From Oscillospiraceae bacterium (GTDB lineage: Bacteria; Bacillota; Clostridia; Oscillospirales; Oscillospiraceae), in NCBI GenBank assembly GCA_029009035.1, contig JAQXJQ010000127.1:1-24608 (forward strand): DNA of 24,608 nucleotides, given 5' to 3'. Below, one piece after another: positions 21,447 to 24,608 of the stretch. Numbering within the stretch: position 1 is the first letter of the stretch; the number at the start of each line of letters is the position of its first letter. The notes beneath the pieces were generated by a model that saw only the letters and a list, made by a program, of their open reading frames with translations, was not told the origin of the DNA and made no database searches. The translations under genes and the position numbers were made by a program.

Positions 21447-22934
21447 TTACTTCAGCATATCCAGCACCTGATCGATCATGTGCTCCTTCTCGGACACACC
21501 GCTGAAGCGGCGCTGCTTGTTCTTCAGAGCGGCCAGAGGCGCGGGCACCTCAACACCGGTCAGTTCAGACAGCTGGTCCAGAATATCAGTGCCGGCCTTC
21601 ACATCGGAAACGCCCAGCGCATGGAGCACGGCGGCGCAGAACTTGAAGGGGCTGGCGGTAGACGCCACCAGGCAGGGCGTGCTGTCCCCCGTCTTGCCGC
21701 GGTACTGCTCCAGCACATGGAATGCCACAGCGGTGTGGGGGTCAATGAGGTAGTGGTGCTCGCTCCACATCTTGGCGATAGCGGCAGTGGTCTGCTCATC
21801 GCTGCAGCAGCCGGAGGCAAAGGTGGTGTGCAGCGCCTTTTTCAGGCTCTCAGAGACCTCATAGCATCCGGTCTCGTTCAGACGCTTCATGTAATCCCGC
21901 ACCAGAGCGTCGTTGTGGTTGGACAGCTCAAAGAGCATACGCTCCAGATTGCTGGACACCAGAATGTCCATGGAGGGAGACAGGGTGTTGTAGAACTTAC
22001 GGTTGCGGTCATACACGCCGGTCTCGATGAAGTCGGTGAGCACATTGTTGCTGTTGGAGGCGCAGATCAGCTTCCCGATGGGCACGCCCATGCATTTGGC
22101 ATAGTAGGCAGCCAGAATATTGCCGAAGTTGCCGGTGGGCACGCAGACATTGACCCGTTCCCCTACCGCAATGCGTCCCTCTTTCAGCAGGTCGCAGTAA
22201 GCGGAGACATAGTACACGACCTGAGGCAGAACGCGGCCCCAGTTGATGGAGTTTGCAGAAGAGAGCAGATAGCCGCGCTGAGCCAGCGTTTCGGCAAGCT
22301 CCTTGTCAGAAAACAGCTTCTTCACGCCGGTCTGGGCGTCGTCAAAATTGCCGATGACGGAGCAGACGTTGACATTGCCTCCCTCCTGAGTGACCATCTG
22401 CAGCTCCTGGATGTCGGACACGCCGTCCTTGGGATAGAACACGATGATCTTGGTCTTATCCACATCGCAGAACCCTTCCAGCGCGGCCTTTCCGGTGTCG
22501 CCGGAGGTAGCGGTGAGGATGCACACCGTCTTCTTCTCCAGCGTTTTCTCCAGAGAGGCAGACAGGAGGTGAGGCAGCATCTGAAGCGCCATATCCTTGA
22601 AAGCGCAGGTGGGACCGTGCCACAGCTCCAGGCAGAAGGTGTTGTCGTCCACCGCGTGAATGGGAGCCACCGCGGGATCGGAGAATTTATTTCCGCCGTA
22701 GGCCGCAGCGGCATAACGGCTCAGCTCCGCCGCGGAAAATTCCGACAAAAACTGGCCCATCACATAGACCATGCGCTGCTGATAGTTCATGTTCTTCATG
22801 GAGCTGAAGGCGTTGGACGGCAGCCGGGGCAGAACGCCGGGAGTCATCAGTCCGCCGTCGGGCGCAAGGCCCTTGACAATGGCCTGAGCCGCGCTCATGT
22901 TCAGGCCACTGTTTCGTGTGCTGACATAGTTCAT
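21447..22934 (-). CDS. thrC: Threonine synthase
   Basis: A 495-residue PLP enzyme that converts O-phospho-L-homoserine to threonine, the last step of threonine synthesis. It begins MNYVSTRNSG, with the family block APDGGLMTPGVLP at 24-36. The PLP lysine is in HGPTCAFKDMALQ (Lys113). TATSGDTGKAALEGF binds the cofactor phosphate, and VPTGNFGNILAAYYAKCMG lies further on. The 490-residue length with an N-terminal domain matches the long class. It overlaps the M19 peptidase stop by 4 nt; the ribosome site is weak, so coupling is likely. No T-box or other leader is visible. Confidence 0.97.
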   Translation of the reverse strand: MNYVSTRNSGLNMSAAQAIVKGLAPDGGLMTPGVLPRLPSNAFSSMKNMNYQQRMVYVMGQFLSEFSAAELSRYAAAAYGGNKFSDPAVAPIHAVDDNTFCLELWHGPTCAFKDMALQMLPHLLSASLEKTLEKKTVCILTATSGDTGKAALEGFCDVDKTKIIVFYPKDGVSDIQELQMVTQEGGNVNVCSVIGNFDDAQTGVKKLFSDKELAETLAQRGYLLSSANSINWGRVLPQVVYYVSAYCDLLKEGRIAVGERVNVCVPTGNFGNILAAYYAKCMGVPIGKLICASNSNNVLTDFIETGVYDRNRKFYNTLSPSMDILVSSNLERMLFELSNHNDALVRDYMKRLNETGCYEVSESLKKALHTTFASGCCSDEQTTAAIAKMWSEHHYLIDPHTAVAFHVLEQYRGKTGDSTPCLVASTASPFKFCAAVLHALGVSDVKAGTDILDQLSELTGVEVPAPLAALKNKQRRFSGVSEKEHMIDQVLDMLK

Positions 22935-23854
22935 CGTTTACTCACTACTCTCATTAGGTTATTGTAGAAAATATCACAGACAAGGCGTTCTGCATATCCG
23001 CACTTCAAAAGGTACTCATACAGAGCGGTCAGATCGGTGATACCGGGCAGCGCATCAATGGTCTCGCATCCGTCCCAGTCCCCGCCAAGGGCCAGCGAAC
23101 CGCTTCCGCCCAGATCCAGAATGTGATCCAGATGGCGGCGTACTGCATCAAAGTCCAAAGTGCCTCCGATGAAGTCCCTGTAAAAGTTGAGACCGATCAG
23201 TCCTTGATTGTTTATTATGGCAGTAATTTGCTCATCCGTCAAGTTCCTTGTTACATCACAGACCGCTCTGGCGTTGGAATGACTGGCGATGATGGGTCTT
23301 CTCGCCTGTTCCAGCACATCCCAAATGCCTGCGTCCGAAAGATGGGACACATCCACCAGAATGTCCAGATCCTCCATCCGGGCCACAAACCGGCGGCCGA
23401 GATCGCTGAGTCCCCGCTCCCGTTCTTCATTGCAGGAGCCGGAAATGGCATTGGCGTGGTTCCATGTAAGATTGATGGCGGTCACGCCGTCCCGGGCAGC
23501 ACACTCCAGCCTCGCCGTATCGCAGTTCAGAAGCTCCGCGCCCTCCACCGTGAGAAACGCGGCCGCTCTCCCCTGCCGGTTGGCCTCAAGAGCCTCCTGC
23601 GCGGTGCGGCATTGGACGATGTGGGCGCTTTGCGCCTCCATATGGCGCCAAAAGCAATCCCGCATCGCCTCATAGGTGGGATGGTCGGGCCTTGCGCTGT
23701 TGGCAAACAGGGCAAAAAACTGACAGTAATCACGAAAATGTACCTTTGTTTTTTCCAGCTCGACCATTCCGCCATTTTGAAACAGGCTCTCCCCTGTTTC
23801 CAGCAGACGGGAAACGGTGTCACAGTGGGCGTCAAACACAGAAATTTGTCTCAT
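22931..23854 (-). CDS. Membrane dipeptidase family protein (peptidase M19)
   Basis: A 307-residue zinc dipeptidase. The ligand motifs are DAHCDT at 8-13 (His10, Asp12), LTVEGAELL (Glu104), DVSHLSDAG and ASHSNARAV, with GGDWDGCE near 267. No signal peptide is seen, so it is probably cytoplasmic, acting on D- or L-dipeptides as in other bacterial renal-dipeptidase-like proteins. GAGGGTGA before the ATG lies in the 3' end of the yraN gene. It is followed by thrC with a 4-nt overlap. Confidence 0.93.
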   Translation of the reverse strand: MRQISVFDAHCDTVSRLLETGESLFQNGGMVELEKTKVHFRDYCQFFALFANSARPDHPTYEAMRDCFWRHMEAQSAHIVQCRTAQEALEANRQGRAAAFLTVEGAELLNCDTARLECAARDGVTAINLTWNHANAISGSCNEERERGLSDLGRRFVARMEDLDILVDVSHLSDAGIWDVLEQARRPIIASHSNARAVCDVTRNLTDEQITAIINNQGLIGLNFYRDFIGGTLDFDAVRRHLDHILDLGGSGSLALGGDWDGCETIDALPGITDLTALYEYLLKCGYAERLVCDIFYNNLMRVVSKR

Positions 23855-23864
23855 GGCGTCACCC

Positions 23865-24236
23865 TCAAAATGCGTTTTCCAAATAGACTATGCGGGGGTT
23901 TTGGGTGTTTATACCCTGGGGAGCCCAAACCTCCGCCACATCAAACCGGGGCTGGAGATCGGTGGGATGCTCCTGCAGATACAGCTCCGCGGCCGAGCGC
24001 AGCTTACGCTGCTTTTCCCGGGTCACCGCCTCCCCCGGGCGGCCAAAGCGGTCGCTCTTACGCAGCTTGACCTCCACAAAGGACAGGTAACCGCCTTTTG
24101 CCGCCACCAGGTCCAGTTCACCCATACGGCAGCGGTAGTTGGTCTCCAAAATGGTCCATCCTTTTTTTCGCAGGTCTTCTGCCACCAGCCGCTCGCCCCA
24201 CTTGCCCAACAGCCGGGCGTCCATCCCGCCGCTCAC
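23865..24236 (-). CDS. yraN: YraN family (UPF0102) endonuclease-like protein
   Basis: A 123-residue protein of the UPF0102 family with a PD-(D/E)xK-type nuclease core: KWGERLVAEDLRKKGW, TNYRCRMGELDLVAAKGGYLSFVEVKLRKS near 33-61, and REKQRKLRSAAELYL. The acidic residues of GELDL and FVEVK fit the nuclease active site, although activity has not been shown for most family members. It begins at a GTG overlapping the rnhB stop by 4 nt (GTGA). An ATG at 24224 is an alternative start. rnhB-yraN adjacency is common in Firmicutes. Confidence 0.92.
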   Translation of the reverse strand: MSGGMDARLLGKWGERLVAEDLRKKGWTILETNYRCRMGELDLVAAKGGYLSFVEVKLRKSDRFGRPGEAVTREKQRKLRSAAELYLQEHPTDLQPRFDVAEVWAPQGINTQNPRIVYLENAF

Positions 24237-24608
24237 AGCTTTTTCAGAAAGCTGCGGCGATGAATGGGACAGGGCCCGTAAAGGCGCAGCAGCTCGTAGT
24301 GGCGTTTGGTGGGATATCCTTTGTGCTTTTCAAATTCGTAATTGGGATAAAGCTCCGCCTGCTCCTCCATGTAGCGGTCACGGCTCACCTTGGCCAGGAT
24401 GGAGGCGGCGGCGATGCTGGGAGAAATGCCGTCACCGCCGGTCACGGTCTCATGGGGCGTGGTGATGGCCACGCAGCTGCCGTGGTCACGGTTGCCGTCA
24501 ATGAGGGCAAAGTCTGCGGGAACAGGCAGAGCGTCAACGGCACGCTGCATGGCCAGCATCCGGCAGTTCAGAATGTCCAGCCGGTCGATCTCCTCCACTT
24601 CCGCCCAG
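24233..24608 (-). CDS. rnhB: Ribonuclease HII, C-terminal part (runs off right edge)
   Basis: About 125 residues are visible at the C-terminal end of RNase HII, which removes single ribonucleotides and RNA primers from DNA-RNA hybrids. Visible are EEIDRLDILNCRMLAMQRAV, the catalytic-Asp segment ALIDGNRD, GGDGISPSIAAASILAKVSRDRYM (second Asp and structural core), and KHKGYPTKRHYELLRLYGPCPIHRRSF. The N-terminal DEAGRG motif with the first catalytic Asp/Glu pair lies outside the window. It overlaps yraN by 4 nt. Confidence 0.95.
   Translation of the reverse strand, partial: WAEVEEIDRLDILNCRMLAMQRAVDALPVPADFALIDGNRDHGSCVAITTPHETVTGGDGISPSIAAASILAKVSRDRYMEEQAELYPNYEFEKHKGYPTKRHYELLRLYGPCPIHRRSFLKKL

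Noticed and set aside
21480..22967. Long plus-strand open frame opposite thrC (similar ones lie opposite clpX, tig and cdaR)
   Set aside because: Antisense shadow of a complete conserved enzyme; no independent support such as a promoter or domain.
1..24608. CRISPR arrays, insertion sequences, phage genes, tRNA or rRNA
   Set aside because: No direct-repeat array, transposase-like or phage-like protein, or tRNA/rRNA signature was noticed; genes fill the window almost completely.

Overview
This window is a dense, almost gap-free stretch of bacterial core genome. Every supportable gene lies on the minus strand, so transcription runs from high to low coordinates. Gene content and order point to a Gram-positive Firmicute of class Clostridia, most likely an Oscillospiraceae-type gut anaerobe. 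The evidence is: tig-clpP-clpX-lon-engB; yicC-remA-gmk-rpoZ-priA-def-fmt-rsmB; cdaA-cdaR; a DUF3343/cysteine desulfurase pair; a DUF5685 protein beside a Cys-tailed DnaJ protein; moderately G+C-rich DNA; and strong AGGAGG-type ribosome binding sites. The family-level assignment is inference. I see no mobile element, CRISPR array, tRNA or rRNA, and no gene-free stretch longer than about 150 bases.

Layout in transcription order. (1) 24608-20746: rnhB (5' end outside the window), yraN, an M19 dipeptidase, threonine synthase and a calcineurin-type phosphoesterase, nearly all overlapping or within about 11 nt of each other. (2) A promoter with an extended -10 at about 20705-20733 precedes the protein-quality-control block tig-clpP-clpX-lon. 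This block continues through engB, a fumarylacetoacetate-hydrolase-family gene, ispD and ispF, and ends at a strong hairpin at 12171-12211. Two further large hairpins without a U-run sit at the clpP/clpX and clpX/lon junctions. (3) A two-gene unit follows: a DUF3343 putative Se/S carrier and a class V aminotransferase (cysteine desulfurase family). It starts only 25 nt after the ispF hairpin and ends at a hairpin whose loop holds the stop codon. (4) A good promoter at 10689-10717 drives cdaA-cdaR (c-di-AMP synthesis), then a DUF5685 protein, a DnaJ/TPR protein with a seven-cysteine tail and a small membrane protein, then yicC-remA-gmk-rpoZ-priA-def-fmt-rsmB. The last gene runs off the left edge.

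How the genes work together: the tig/clpXP/lon block handles folding and ATP-dependent proteolysis. ispD and ispF are two steps of the MEP isoprenoid pathway. def and fmt act at the two ends of the N-formyl-methionine cycle. gmk, rpoZ, priA and rsmB serve nucleotide supply, transcription, replication restart and ribosome maturation. The best candidate for something under-described is the DUF5685 protein at 7597-8484. It carries two aspartate-rich motifs resembling those of squalene/phytoene synthases and sits in a tight unit with the DnaJ-like and membrane proteins.
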